Source of the DNA: Blastomonas sp. CACIA14H2
Lineage (GTDB): Bacteria > Pseudomonadota > Alphaproteobacteria > Sphingomonadales > Sphingomonadaceae
Assembly (NCBI GenBank): GCA_000503195.1
Contig: AYSC01000003.1
Span: forward strand, 1 to 64,000
Reading direction: 5' to 3'
Length of the DNA stretch: 64,000 nucleotides
Numbering within the stretch: the stretch's first letter is position 1; each line of letters begins with the position of its first letter. Shown one piece after another: positions 26,846-35,382 of this stretch. Made by a program: the position numbers and the translations under genes. The notes beneath the pieces are model-generated. The model was given only the letters and a program-made list of their open reading frames with translations, had not been told where the DNA came from and did not search any database.

Positions 26846-27679
26846 ATGCGCAAGCTGCTGAGCTTATTGGCGATTTCCGCCGGTTTCGCCGTCACCCCCG
26901 CCTCTGCCCAGCAGGCCGAGGTCAAGCTGTGGCGGCTCGATTGCGGGACGGTTGCGGCCAATGATCTCAACGCCTTTTCGGATACCAAGGCCTATACCGG
27001 CCAGTCGAAGCAGCTGACCAGCAGCTGCTATCTGATCCAGCATGGCAGCGACTACATGCTCTGGGACACGGGGCTTCCCGCCGCGATGAAGGGCAAGCCG
27101 CTCGACACCAAAGTGTCGATGGACGCGACCGTGACCGCGACGATCAAGGAGCAGTTGGCGACGCTGGGTGTCGATCCCGCTTCGATCAAATATGTCGCGG
27201 TCAGCCATTATCATTTCGACCATATCGGCCAGCTCGCCGATTTTCCCGGCGCGACGCTGCTCGTCGGCAAGAACGACTGGCAGGCGGTGACCACCGATCC
27301 CGCGACTTATGGCGCCGATCCCCAGCCGTTCGAACCCTGGATCAAGGGCGGCAGCAAGGTCGAGGCGGTGGCGAACGACAAGGACGTGTTCGGCGACGGA
27401 TCGGTCACCATGCTGCGGCTGCCGGGCCATACGCCGGGGCATAACGGGCTGCTGGTGCGCCTCAAGAAAAAGCCGGTGCTGCTCACCGGCGATCTCGCGC
27501 ATTTCAGCGAAAACTACAAGAGCAACGGCGTGCCCACCTTCAATTACGATCGCGCCGAAACGCTCGCTTCGCTTGACCGGTTCAAGAAACTGGCCGACAA
27601 TCTCAATGCGACAGTGATCATTCAGCACGAACCGGCGGACATCAAGAAATTGCCGGCATTTCCCCAGGCAGCGGAGTAG
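26846..27679 (+). CDS. Exported metallo-beta-lactamase-fold hydrolase, lactonase-like
   Basis: A 277-residue protein with a signal peptide (MRKLLSLLAISAGFAVTPAS, cleavage near 21). Metal ligands are HYHFDH (His121, His123, Asp125, His126), a downstream histidine in LPGHTPGH (195-199), Asp216 and His261. The segment layout resembles the N-acyl homoserine lactonase branch of the fold, but the substrate is not provable from sequence. AGGAG at 26833 supports the start. It lies between leuC and leuD. Confidence 0.85.
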   Translation: MRKLLSLLAISAGFAVTPASAQQAEVKLWRLDCGTVAANDLNAFSDTKAYTGQSKQLTSSCYLIQHGSDYMLWDTGLPAAMKGKPLDTKVSMDATVTATIKEQLATLGVDPASIKYVAVSHYHFDHIGQLADFPGATLLVGKNDWQAVTTDPATYGADPQPFEPWIKGGSKVEAVANDKDVFGDGSVTMLRLPGHTPGHNGLLVRLKKKPVLLTGDLAHFSENYKSNGVPTFNYDRAETLASLDRFKKLADNLNATVIIQHEPADIKKLPAFPQAAE

Positions 27680-27683
27680 GAAA

Positions 27684-27869
27684 GTGACCAAGGACAAGAA
27701 GAACGGCTGGTCCAGCGGCGCCATGGCAGGCGCCGCGGTGGGATCGGCGGCGCTGGCAGCGGCATTGCTCTATGTCGGCAAGCAGTTCGCCAAGCCCAAG
27801 CCGGCTGCGGCCCCCAAGCCCGAAGAGCCCGGCGCCGAAGCGACCGAGGGGCCCCATGCAACCGATTGA
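27684..27869 (+). CDS. Small single-pass membrane protein between leuC and leuD
   Basis: GTG 27684 follows a GGAGTAGG ribosome binding site, 4 nt after the previous stop. The 61 residues comprise a basic N-terminus, one alanine-rich transmembrane helix (about 13-35) and a Pro/Lys/Glu-rich tail. It overlaps leuD by 14 nt. The family is not recognised. The tight spacing suggests it is translated. Confidence 0.6.
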   Translation: MTKDKKNGWSSGAMAGAAVGSAALAAALLYVGKQFAKPKPAAAPKPEEPGAEATEGPHATD

Positions 27870-28449
27870 CCGCGTCGAAGGCCGCGCCATTCCCTTTGGG
27901 CGCAAGAATGTCGATACCGATATCATCATCCCTGCGCAGTGGCTGAAGACGATCAGCCGCGAGGGCCTCGGCAAGGGTGCGTTCGAGACGGTGCGCGCCG
28001 AGCCCGGCAATGTGTTCGACGATCCCGAATTTGCCGGCGCGCCGATCCTGATCGCGGGCGACAATTTCGGCTGCGGGTCGAGCCGCGAGCATGCCGCCTG
28101 GGCCCTGACCGATCTGGGCATCACCGCGGTGATCGCGCCGAGCTTTTCGGACATTTTCTCGAGCAACGCGTTCAAGAACGGCATCCTTACCGTGGTGCTG
28201 CCGCAAGAGGCGGTCGACCGGCTGATGGAGGTCGCGGCGACCGATCCGATCCATATCGATCTGGAAAGCCAGACCGTGACCACGCCGTTCCAGGACCGCT
28301 TCACCTTCGAGATCGATCCGTTCCGCAAGACCTGCCTGATGCAGGGGCTCGACGAGATCGGCCTGACGCTCGCCAAGACCGACGCGATCAGCGCCTATGA
28401 GGCGAAGCTGGCAATCGAGAAGCCCTGGCTGGTTCCAGCAGCAGCATAA
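27856..28449 (+). CDS. leuD: 3-isopropylmalate dehydratase small subunit LeuD
   Basis: A 197-residue swivel-domain partner of LeuC. The signature [20 protein letters not shown] and the [13 protein letters not shown] loop are present. The start MQPIDRVEG lies inside the preceding small gene. Length is normal. The 3' end is followed by a REP-type hairpin. Confidence 0.96.
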   Translation: MQPIDRVEGRAIPFGRKNVDTDIIIPAQWLKTISREGLGKGAFETVRAEPGNVFDDPEFAGAPILIAGDNFGCGSSREHAAWALTDLGITAVIAPSFSDIFSSNAFKNGILTVVLPQEAVDRLMEVAATDPIHIDLESQTVTTPFQDRFTFEIDPFRKTCLMQGLDEIGLTLAKTDAISAYEAKLAIEKPWLVPAAA

Positions 28450-28456
28450 TGTCGTC

Positions 28457-28476
28457 ATTCCCGCGAACGCGGGAAT
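28457..28476. repeat. REP-like palindrome after leuD
   Basis: ATTCCCGCG and CGCGGGAAT flank a 2-nt loop, forming a 9-bp stem within GTCGTCATTCCCGCG. Related sequence recurs in inverse form at 30665-30682, so this is one copy of a dispersed extragenic repeat. It probably caps the leuD transcript. Confidence 0.6.
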
Positions 28477-28568
28477 CCCGCTTCTGCACCCGGAAGAAGG
28501 GAAAAGCGGGACCCTGCATGCGCGGGGGTGACGAAATGAAGATCCAAACAACCGGAGAGAGCCCGAAG

Positions 28569-29564
28569 ATGAAAGCCCTTTTGTCGAATGCCGCAGGCGG
28601 CCCCGAAACGCTGGAAATGACCGAGATCGACGCACCCGTCGCGGGCGCAGGCGAGCTTCTGGTCGCGGTCAAGGCCTGCTCGATCAACTTCCCCGACGCG
28701 CTGATCATCAAGGACATGTATCAGCTCAAGCCCCAGCGTCCGTTCGCGCCGGGCAGCGAGATCGCGGGGATCGTCGAGGCGGTGGGCGAGGGTGTCACCG
28801 GCTGGGCCGTTGGCGACCGCGTGATCGCGGGCACCGGCTTTGGCGGCCTGGTCGAGAAGAAGGTGGTGGCTGCCGCCGGAGCCTATAAGCTGCCCGACCA
28901 GTTCAGCTTCGAACAGGGCGCGTCGCTGCTGATGACCTATGGCACCTCGATCCACGCGCTCAAGGATCGCGGGCACATCAAGCCGGGCGATACGCTGCTG
29001 GTGCTGGGCGCAGCGGGCGGCGTCGGCCTGGCGGCGGTCGAACTGGGCAAGGCCTATGGCGCGCGCGTCGTCGCGGCCGTCTCGAGCGAGGAAAAGGCGC
29101 AGGCCGCGCGCGAAGCGGGTGCGGACGAAACCGTGGTCTACGAGCGCCAGCCGTTCGACAAGGCGCAGTCCAAGGCGCTCGCCGATGCGTTCAAGCAGGC
29201 GGTGGGCCCGAACGGCGCGGACATCGTCTATGATGCGGTCGGCGGCGATTATTCCGAACCTGCCGTGCGCGCGATGGCCTGGGAAGGGCGCTTCCTGGTC
29301 GTCGGCTTCCCCGCCGGGATCGCCAAGCTGCCGCTCAACCTCACGCTGCTCAAGAGCTGCGATGTCTGCGGCGTGTTCTGGGGGGCGTTCGCGGCGCGCG
29401 AGCCGCAGCGCAACGCCGCCAATATCGCCGAGCTGTTTGATCTGTGGGCGGCGGGCAAGATCTCGCCGCGCATTTCGGAAAGCTTCGGCTTTGCCGATGC
29501 GCCCAAGGCCATCGCGAAGCTTGAAAATCGCGAGGCAATCGGCAAGCTTGTCGTGACGATGTAA
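28569..29564 (+). CDS. NADPH:quinone oxidoreductase, zinc-independent MDR family
   Basis: A 331-residue medium-chain reductase with the nucleotide-binding LVLGAAGGVGLAAVELGKA and the N-terminal GroES-like fold, lacking the zinc-ligand cysteines. The family reduces quinones or enones with NADPH; the substrate is unknown. The start ATG 28569 follows GGAGAG; an ATG 11 codons upstream is possible. The gene lies after leuD but is separated by a hairpin repeat. Confidence 0.92.
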   Translation: MKALLSNAAGGPETLEMTEIDAPVAGAGELLVAVKACSINFPDALIIKDMYQLKPQRPFAPGSEIAGIVEAVGEGVTGWAVGDRVIAGTGFGGLVEKKVVAAAGAYKLPDQFSFEQGASLLMTYGTSIHALKDRGHIKPGDTLLVLGAAGGVGLAAVELGKAYGARVVAAVSSEEKAQAAREAGADETVVYERQPFDKAQSKALADAFKQAVGPNGADIVYDAVGGDYSEPAVRAMAWEGRFLVVGFPAGIAKLPLNLTLLKSCDVCGVFWGAFAAREPQRNAANIAELFDLWAAGKISPRISESFGFADAPKAIAKLENREAIGKLVVTM

Positions 29565-29654
29565 CCAGCGGAATCATGCGGTTTGGCGCTTGCCGCTGCG
29601 CCTGGCTCGGCCTATGCGCAAACGCCAGACCTGCATGACCAACAAGGGATCGAC

Positions 29655-29981
29655 ATGACCAGTTTCAGTGACCGCGAACGCGCATTCGAAGCCAAGTTTG
29701 CCGCCGATGAGGATCTCCAGTTCCGCATCACCGCCCGCCGCAACCGCCTGGTCGGGCATTGGGCCGCGCAACAGATGGGTCTGACTCCGGAAGAGACCGA
29801 AGCCTATGCCAAGTCGGTCGTTCAGGCCGATTTCGAGGAAGCGGGCGACGAGGACGTGATCCGCAAGCTGCTGGGCGATCTCGTGTCGGCCGGCGTCGAT
29901 ATCGACGAGCTGGGCGTGCGCACCGCGCTCGAGGCCAAGATGGCCGAAGCGCGCCGCCAGTTCATCGAGGAGTCGAACTGA
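29655..29981 (+). CDS. F1-ATPase inhibitor zeta subunit (DUF1476)
   Basis: A 108-residue helical protein (MTSFSDRERAFEAKFAADED) matching DUF1476. In Paracoccus the zeta subunit of this family blocks rotation of the F1F0 ATP synthase; that role is taken from the family. No signal peptide. It is 3 nt before bolA, in an operon with bolA and grxD. Confidence 0.93.
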   Translation: MTSFSDRERAFEAKFAADEDLQFRITARRNRLVGHWAAQQMGLTPEETEAYAKSVVQADFEEAGDEDVIRKLLGDLVSAGVDIDELGVRTALEAKMAEARRQFIEESN

Positions 29982-29984
29982 GCC

Positions 29985-30218
29985 ATGCCGATGGCTGCTG
30001 CCGATATCGAGGCCTTGATCAAGGCGGGCATCCCGGATGCCGAGGTCACGATCACCGATCTTGCGGGCGATGGCGACCATTATGCCGCGCATGTCGTGGC
30101 GGAAAGCTTCCGCCCGATGACGCGGCTTGCCCGCACGCGCGCGGTCTACGCGGCGCTCGGTGGGCGCATGGGCGGGGAACTCCACGCCTTGCAACTGACC
30201 ACCGCGCTTCCCAGCTAA
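29985..30218 (+). CDS. BolA family protein
   Basis: A 77-residue BolA protein with the core [27 protein letters not shown]. BolA proteins pair with monothiol glutaredoxins through shared [2Fe-2S] clusters. The adjacent CGFS glutaredoxin gene supports this partnership. No other features are seen. Confidence 0.93.
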   Translation: MPMAAADIEALIKAGIPDAEVTITDLAGDGDHYAAHVVAESFRPMTRLARTRAVYAALGGRMGGELHALQLTTALPS

Positions 30219-30249
30219 TTGCCATCTGCATATTCAAGGGAGCATCCCG

Positions 30250-30582
30250 ATGACCGACACCGCACAGGCCAAGATCGCCGAAATCGTCAAGGCGAACGAC
30301 GTCCTTCTGTTCATGAAGGGCACGCCGCTCTTCCCGCAATGCGGCTTTTCCAGCCGTGCCGTCGCCATTCTCGACCATCTGGGGGTGGATTACGAGAGCG
30401 TCGACGTGCTGCAGGACATGGAAGTCCGCCAGGGCATCAAGGAATATTCCGACTGGCCGACCATCCCCCAGCTCTATGTGAAGGGCGAGTTCATCGGCGG
30501 ATCGGACATCATGATGGAAATGTTCGAAGCGGGCGAACTGCAGACGCTGATGCAGGAAAAGGGCCTGGTTTCGGCGGGCTGA
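30250..30582 (+). CDS. grxD: Monothiol glutaredoxin GrxD
   Basis: A 110-residue glutaredoxin with the CGFS active site (FPQCGFSS) and the glutathione-binding [22 protein letters not shown] glutaredoxins carry and deliver [2Fe-2S] clusters, usually with BolA partners. It is the last gene of the zeta-bolA-grxD group and is followed by a hairpin with T6. Confidence 0.96.
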   Translation: MTDTAQAKIAEIVKANDVLLFMKGTPLFPQCGFSSRAVAILDHLGVDYESVDVLQDMEVRQGIKEYSDWPTIPQLYVKGEFIGGSDIMMEMFEAGELQTLMQEKGLVSAG

Positions 30583-30611
30583 GCCTTGCCAGCTGGCTTT
30601 TTGGCGCGTCA

Positions 30612-30640
30612 CCCCCGCGAAAGCGGGGGGACGCTTTTTT
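30612..30640 (+). terminator. Rho-independent terminator after grxD
   Basis: CCCCCGC (30612-30618) and GCGGGGG (30623-30629) enclose a GAAA tetraloop, followed 5 nt later by TTTTTT (30635-30640). This is a good intrinsic terminator for the zeta-bolA-grxD transcript. Confidence 0.75.
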
Positions 30641-30664
30641 AACACCCGTCGAGCAGGAGCGGGA

Positions 30665-30682
30665 TTCCCGCGTTCGCGGGAA
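30665..30682. repeat. REP-like palindrome between grxD and rarD
   Basis: TTCCCGCG and CGCGGGAA flank TT (8-bp stem). It is the inverse counterpart of the 28457-28476 copy, pointing to a dispersed family. It lies just after the terminator at the convergent gene end. Confidence 0.55.
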
Positions 30683-30688
30683 GGGCGG

Positions 30689-31597
30689 TCAGGCCGCTTG
30701 CTGAGCCACCCGCGCCGCCCTCGATCGGCGCACCCCATCCAGACAGAACACCGCCACCGCGCTCCAGATCAGCGCGAAACAGATCGCGTGCGCGCGGGTG
30801 AACGGCTCATCATAGACGAACACGCCGAGCATGAACTGGATGGTCGGGCCGATGAACTGGACGAAGCCCAGCGTCGATAGCGGCATCTTGCGCGCCGCGC
30901 TGGCGAACAGCAGCAGCGGTATGGTGGTGATCGCGCCGCCCGCGATCAGGAACGCATCGGTATAGCCGGAATAGCCGAAGCCCGGCGTGGGGTCGTAGAG
31001 ATGCGCCCAGATGGCATAGCCGATGGCAAAGGGCAGCATCAGCACCGTCTCGCAGGCCAGGCCCGGCAGCGAGCCGACCGGGGCCATCTTGCGCACCATG
31101 CCGTACAACCCGAACGTTCCCGCCAGCGACAGGCTGATCCAGATCGAGGCGAGCGATTCGCTGGCGAGCACCAGCACGCCCGCCGCCGCCAGCGTGATCG
31201 CGATCAGCTGCGTCCGGTTCATCCGTTCGCTGAAGAACACGACGCCCAGCGCCACGTTGATCAGCGGGTTGATGTAATAGCCCAGGCTTCCGGCGAGGAT
31301 ATGCTCGTTGGTGATCGCCCAGATATAGATCAGCCAGTTGCCCGCGATCAGCGTCGTGCTGGCGATCATGAATCGGCGCGTGCGCGGATCGCGGATCGCG
31401 ATGAGGAATTCGTGCAGCGACTTGCGCGCCCACAGGATCGCCAGCACCAGCAGCACCGACCACATCACCCGGTGCGCGACGATCTCGACCGGGGAAATGC
31501 CCTGCAGCTGCTTGAAGAACAGCGGCATGAAGCCCCAGATGGTATAGGCACCGACCGCTTCGGGCAGGCCGTTCAGTTGCTTGGCTTCACCGCTCAT
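30689..31597 (-). CDS. rarD: RarD/EamA family transporter
   Basis: A 302-residue protein with ten predicted transmembrane helices in two EamA repeats. The N-terminus AVGAYTIWGFMPLFFKQL and the pattern PVEIVAHRVMWS match RarD (the chloramphenicol-sensitivity protein family). The transported substrate is unknown. The gene is convergent with grxD. Confidence 0.92.
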   Translation of the reverse strand: MSGEAKQLNGLPEAVGAYTIWGFMPLFFKQLQGISPVEIVAHRVMWSVLLVLAILWARKSLHEFLIAIRDPRTRRFMIASTTLIAGNWLIYIWAITNEHILAGSLGYYINPLINVALGVVFFSERMNRTQLIAITLAAAGVLVLASESLASIWISLSLAGTFGLYGMVRKMAPVGSLPGLACETVLMLPFAIGYAIWAHLYDPTPGFGYSGYTDAFLIAGGAITTIPLLLFASAARKMPLSTLGFVQFIGPTIQFMLGVFVYDEPFTRAHAICFALIWSAVAVFCLDGVRRSRAARVAQQAA

Positions 31598-31606
31598 GGC
31601 GGCGCG

Positions 31607-31828
31607 TTAGAGGATGCCGCCACCCAGCGATAGCCGGATTATGCACACGACGAGCACGATCAGGCAAAGATTGCGCCCCGTATTGCTGCTCGACAGAAAC
31701 CCGAGCAGGACGCCGACCAGCGCGATCGGCACGATCAGCCAGTTGAGCGCGCCGAGCAGCGGAAGAAAGGCTGGGATGGCAAGCAGCAGCGCCACCAGAC
31801 CGACGATGATCGAAAGAATGTTCAGCAT
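31607..31828 (-). CDS. Small membrane protein, 73 residues
   Basis: Starts at ATG 31828 and reads as hydrophobic helices at about 2-22, 28-48 and 55-70, with a short polar SSSNTGRN turn near 47-54. The family is not recognised. A 20-bp palindrome sits directly against its start codon, so it is probably under tight regulation. Confidence 0.75.
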   Translation of the reverse strand: MLNILSIIVGLVALLLAIPAFLPLLGALNWLIVPIALVGVLLGFLSSSNTGRNLCLIVLVVCIIRLSLGGGIL

Positions 31829-31829
31829 G

Positions 31830-31849
31830 TGTCTTATATGTATAAGACA
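31830..31849. promoter_or_regulatory. 20-bp palindrome abutting a start codon
   Basis: TGTCTTATA (31830-31838) and TATAAGACA (31841-31849) are perfect complementary arms with a TG centre. The palindrome ends 2 nt before the ATG of the small membrane gene, and it contains TATAAG/TATACA elements usable as a -10. A leaderless promoter covered by a repressor is one reading. Confidence 0.6.
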
Positions 31850-32016
31850 GCACTTCGTTGCAAGCTATTTCACGGCTCATCGCTGAAATGCCTCCACTCG
31901 TCGGCGAAACGACCGGATTCGTGCATGTTGTCTGCCGTTCATGAAACTGCCTTTGAGGATGAATGTTGTTAGGTTCGAGCCGGGCCAAACGTCCGGAGCC
32001 ATTGTGGAGAAAGCCC

Positions 32017-32400
32017 ATGTTGAACCTTGCCCTTGCCAGCGCCGCCGCGTTCCTGAACCCCGCGCCCGCGGCTCCGGTCGCCCTGCCGGTATCGACCAAT
32101 TTCTATTCGCAGGATGCCGCCGAATTCCAGCGTCGCGACGAGCGTCGCGCCTATCGCGAAGGACGTCGTGACGGTCGCCGCGAAGCGCGCAACAACCGCT
32201 ACTGGCGCGGCAATGACGGCCGTTACTATTGCCGTCGCGACAATGGCACCACGGGTCTGCTGGTCGGTGCCGGCGTCGGCGCGCTGGCCGGCAACGCGAT
32301 TGCCGGACGCGGCGACAAGACGCTCGGCGCCGTGATCGGTGGCCTGGGTGGTGCGGCGATTGGTCGCGAGATCGACCGCGGCAACGTCCGCTGCCGCTGA
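32017..32400 (+). CDS. Secreted glycine-zipper protein
   Basis: A 127-residue protein with a signal-like N-terminus (MLNLALASAAAFLNPAPAAP), a charged Arg/Asp-rich middle and a C-terminal glycine zipper (GLLVGAGVGALAGNAIAGRG, then IGGLGGAAIG). This resembles the 17-kDa/glycine-zipper 2TM antigen group of envelope proteins. GGAGA (32006-32010) precedes the start. It ends at a shared terminator. Confidence 0.8.
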   Translation: MLNLALASAAAFLNPAPAAPVALPVSTNFYSQDAAEFQRRDERRAYREGRRDGRREARNNRYWRGNDGRYYCRRDNGTTGLLVGAGVGALAGNAIAGRGDKTLGAVIGGLGGAAIGREIDRGNVRCR

Positions 32401-32423
32401 TTTCACCATTACCCTGGTGATGA

Positions 32424-32453
32424 AGGGCCTCTCCCGGCGACGGGAGGGGCCCT
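32424..32453. terminator. Bidirectional hairpin terminator
   Basis: AGGGCCTCTCCCG (32424-32436) pairs with CGGGAGGGGCCCT (32441-32453) around a GCGA loop (one G-T wobble), followed by TT. It lies between the convergent glycine-zipper gene (ends 32400) and the ferredoxin-like gene (ends 32459). It is probably shared. Confidence 0.65.
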
Positions 32454-32458
32454 TTCGC

Positions 32459-32755
32459 TTATGGACTGAGCTCTTCCGCGAGCCGGTCGATATCGGCATC
32501 CTCGCGCACGATCTGCCAGCGGTCGGGATGGCGCGTGTCGATCAGCACCACGCCCTTTTTCGGGCAGATATCGAGACATGGCACCTCGACCACGCCCAGC
32601 CGCGCCTTGCGGCCCTTTCCGGCGGGCAGGCGGCGCTTGAGTGCCTTGGCGAGCGAGTGGTCGCCCTGGGGGCCGAAGCTCGCCTTGGCGCGTTTCTGGC
32701 ATTTCTTGCACACCAGCAGCGCATGCGACCACTGGCTACGGATTTCGGTTTTCAT
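32459..32755 (-). CDS. Thioredoxin-like [2Fe-2S] ferredoxin-like protein
   Basis: A 98-residue protein with cysteines arranged as CKKCQKR near residue 18 and CLDICPKKG near residue 64, matching the thioredoxin-fold (2Fe-2S) ferredoxin-like group. A redox or metal-sensing role is inferred from that. The start MKTEIRSQW is chosen because upstream sequence is unlike the fold. It is convergent with the glycine-zipper gene. Confidence 0.75.
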   Translation of the reverse strand: MKTEIRSQWSHALLVCKKCQKRAKASFGPQGDHSLAKALKRRLPAGKGRKARLGVVEVPCLDICPKKGVVLIDTRHPDRWQIVREDADIDRLAEELSP

Positions 32756-32784
32756 GGGGGGCAGATAGGAACGCGGGCGCGCGA

Positions 32785-33318
32785 TTACACGCCTTTCCAG
32801 GTCTTTCGCTCTTCGGCGCTGCGCAGCACCGCATAGGCCGCCTGGATCGCCTGAAAGCGCACCGCTGCCTCCTTGTCCCCCTGGTTGGTGTCGGGGTGAT
32901 TGGCCTTGGCGAGGCGGCGATAGGCCTTTTTCACCTCCTCGAACTCGGCATGCACATCGCATTCGAGCACGTCGAGCGCGCGCATCTCGTCGCGGCTGCG
33001 CGATCCATCACCCGATCCCGTCCAGCCGTGAAAGGCGGATTCGCGATAGCCCGAACTGTCGCGCTGCTCCTCCGCCGCGCGCGCCGCCGCCTCTTCCTTG
33101 TCCAGCCCGGCGAAATAGTCCCATCCTTGGTTGTATTCGGCGGCATGACGTTCGCAGAAATACCAGCGGTCGCGGCTGTTGGGCGATTTGGGCGCTGGGC
33201 AATTGCCCGGCTGATCGCAGCCATGCCGATCGCACATGCGCACGGCCTCTGCCTCGCGCGAAGCGCCATAGCCTCGCCAGCGCGGGAAACCCCAATCGGT
33301 GGATCGTCTGCCTGCCAT
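32785..33318 (-). CDS. J-domain protein with Cys/His-rich N-terminus
   Basis: A 177-residue protein whose C-terminal ~60 residues form a J-domain (LDVLECDVHAEFEEVKKAYR, then LAKANHPDTN with the essential HPD). J-proteins stimulate DnaK. The N-terminal half has several cysteines and histidines (MCDRHGCDQPGNC, then WYFCERH) that could bind zinc. A C-terminal J-domain is uncommon. The ATG at 33327 would add three residues. Confidence 0.85.
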   Translation of the reverse strand: MAGRRSTDWGFPRWRGYGASREAEAVRMCDRHGCDQPGNCPAPKSPNSRDRWYFCERHAAEYNQGWDYFAGLDKEEAAARAAEEQRDSSGYRESAFHGWTGSGDGSRSRDEMRALDVLECDVHAEFEEVKKAYRRLAKANHPDTNQGDKEAAVRFQAIQAAYAVLRSAEERKTWKGV

Positions 33319-33350
33319 GACCGGCATTTAGCGATGCGAGCGGGGAAGGG

Positions 33351-35198
33351 CTAGGGGGTAGCGCGTTCGGGCAGGACGATGCTGGCGAGCAAGGCGCGCC
33401 GGCCCGGATCGAGTTCCTTGTGCGACAGCGCCAGCCTGGCCCAATAGTCCGCTTCCCTGGGCGATCGAGGAACGCCGAGCCCATCGGCAAAGCGCCGTGC
33501 CTGCAGGAATTGCGATCCGGCAAAGCCGCCGCTCGCGCCGCGCGTGCAGTGCCGCTCGGCCGCTGCACCGGCCAGTTCATTGCGAAAATAGGCCAGTTCG
33601 CACAGCCAATGATCGCCCTCGCGATTGCCCTTGGCGGCCAACGCATCGAGCATCGCCGTTGCGGTACCCGTTTCGCCGATATGCGCACCCAGGGCGAACA
33701 TGGCGAAGGGATGGCCCTTGGCGGCGGCCTGTTCGAACAGGCTGCGCGCGCGCTGCTTGAGCGCCGCGACCTTCGCCGGATCGCGCTCGCCGCGCGCCTC
33801 GACGATCAGCAGATCACCCAGATGCGACTTGGCTTTCGCGTAATCCTGCGCCGCTGCCAGTTCATACAGCTCGCGGGCGCGGGCCGCCTCTGCGGGCGCA
33901 TGGGCGCGGAGGAAATAGCCCAGCTCCAGTTGCCCGGCGGGGTGGCCCTGCGCGGCCGACTTTTCCAGCCAGGTCCGGGCCGCAGCCAGATCCTTGGGGA
34001 CGCCCACTCCGAATTCGGCCATATAGCCGAGCAGATATTGCGCGACCGGATCGTTGTTCGCCTGCGCCGCGCTGACCAGCGCCGGGACGCTCGCTCTGGT
34101 CAGCAGATCGGCGACGAGATAGGGCTCGTCCTCGGTACCCAGCCGGTCGAGCGTAAAGCCGGCAAGTAGGTTTACGGTCTGCGGCATCGCCATCAGCAAG
34201 GCACCCGGCGCGCTGCGAATGGCGCCTGTTCGCGCCCTGGGTGCGGCAGCAGGCCGGGTCGGCGGGGTTCGGTTCTGGGCGTCGGCGGCTCCCGCAGCGC
34301 CCTGCGGCTGCGGCGCGAGGGCCTGTGACGCGAGCGGCATCAGGAAGAAATCCTCGCGAAACTGGCCGTAGCGCACCGGATATTGTGCCGGATCGATGAC
34401 GGGCCGCGTCCGCTCCTCCACGTCGCGCGCGACGATCTTGAGATACTGGTCGAGCTCCAGCCCCGGCGTGGCGCTGTACTTGGCGATCGCGGCGGCAAAC
34501 GGGCTGATCGCATCGGCCTCGGGCGGGGCATCGTCGAGCGCGGGGCTGCCCTTGACGGTCGAATAGAAGACCACGCCCTTGCCGCCGCGCGGCAGACCGA
34601 TCGTGCCGACGCTGCCGTCCCGCCCACCGGGATCGAGATCGGTCAGCTCGACGACCGCATCGAACGAGCGGCAGGCATCGAGAAAGAACAGGTTGAACCG
34701 CTTCGCCCGGGCCGCCCCCATTAGCGCATCGAGCGGCAGGAAATGCTCGGCGAGCCCGTTCTTGCTGGCATATCGCGGGGCATCGACCGGGACGAGATAA
34801 TTCTCTCCGCCAAATTCGAAGCCATGGCCGGCATAATAGATCAGCGCGGTATCGGCCGAAGCGGAGAGCGATGCAAACTCGTCGAAAGCCCTGCGCGCAG
34901 CGGCAGCGTTGACATCGACCAGCCGGATCACCCGGAACCCGGCCTGGGCGAAGACATCGCACAGCCGCTCGACATCATTGGCCGCATTGTCCAGCCCGTC
35001 CCAGTCGGCCCCGTCATAGCCGCCATTGCCAATCAGCAGCGCCACCCGCTGGGTCTGCGCCGCCGCACCGCATTCCTTGCGCCCGGCGCTCGGCTTGGTC
35101 GCGGGTGCTTGCGCGCTGGCTCCGGAAGGGACGATCGCGATCATTGCCAGCGCCGCCCCGGCGAGCAGATAACGACCCAGAGACTTTGCCTTGCGCAT
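33351..35198 (-). CDS. Exported caspase-like protein with Sel1-type repeats
   Basis: From ATG 35198 the product is 615 residues. It has a signal peptide (residues 1-30, ending SGASAQ), then a caspase-like peptidase C14 domain (about 50-280) with catalytic His125 (YYAGHGFEF) and Cys176 (FFLDACRSFD). A Pro/Ala-rich linker and tandem Sel1/TPR-like repeats (about 360-590) follow. The family cleaves after acidic or basic residues; the target is unknown. It may act as a periplasmic protease with a protein-binding scaffold. Confidence 0.88.
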   Translation of the reverse strand: MRKAKSLGRYLLAGAALAMIAIVPSGASAQAPATKPSAGRKECGAAAQTQRVALLIGNGGYDGADWDGLDNAANDVERLCDVFAQAGFRVIRLVDVNAAAARRAFDEFASLSASADTALIYYAGHGFEFGGENYLVPVDAPRYASKNGLAEHFLPLDALMGAARAKRFNLFFLDACRSFDAVVELTDLDPGGRDGSVGTIGLPRGGKGVVFYSTVKGSPALDDAPPEADAISPFAAAIAKYSATPGLELDQYLKIVARDVEERTRPVIDPAQYPVRYGQFREDFFLMPLASQALAPQPQGAAGAADAQNRTPPTRPAAAPRARTGAIRSAPGALLMAMPQTVNLLAGFTLDRLGTEDEPYLVADLLTRASVPALVSAAQANNDPVAQYLLGYMAEFGVGVPKDLAAARTWLEKSAAQGHPAGQLELGYFLRAHAPAEAARARELYELAAAQDYAKAKSHLGDLLIVEARGERDPAKVAALKQRARSLFEQAAAKGHPFAMFALGAHIGETGTATAMLDALAAKGNREGDHWLCELAYFRNELAGAAAERHCTRGASGGFAGSQFLQARRFADGLGVPRSPREADYWARLALSHKELDPGRRALLASIVLPERATP

Positions 35199-35382
35199 GC
35201 CGATCCCCCTGATCTTGCGGGAGAAAGCTACAGGCGGCGGCGCGAATGCGCAATGTCGCTCCACGCTTCATCGATACGCCATGTCGTTCGTCGAACGCTA
35301 AGGGTCTTGAAAGCTTTGCCCTGCTATCTATCTCGCATTCGCAGCATAGATTGCAATTGAAGACGTTTCAGGGAAGTCCGTC

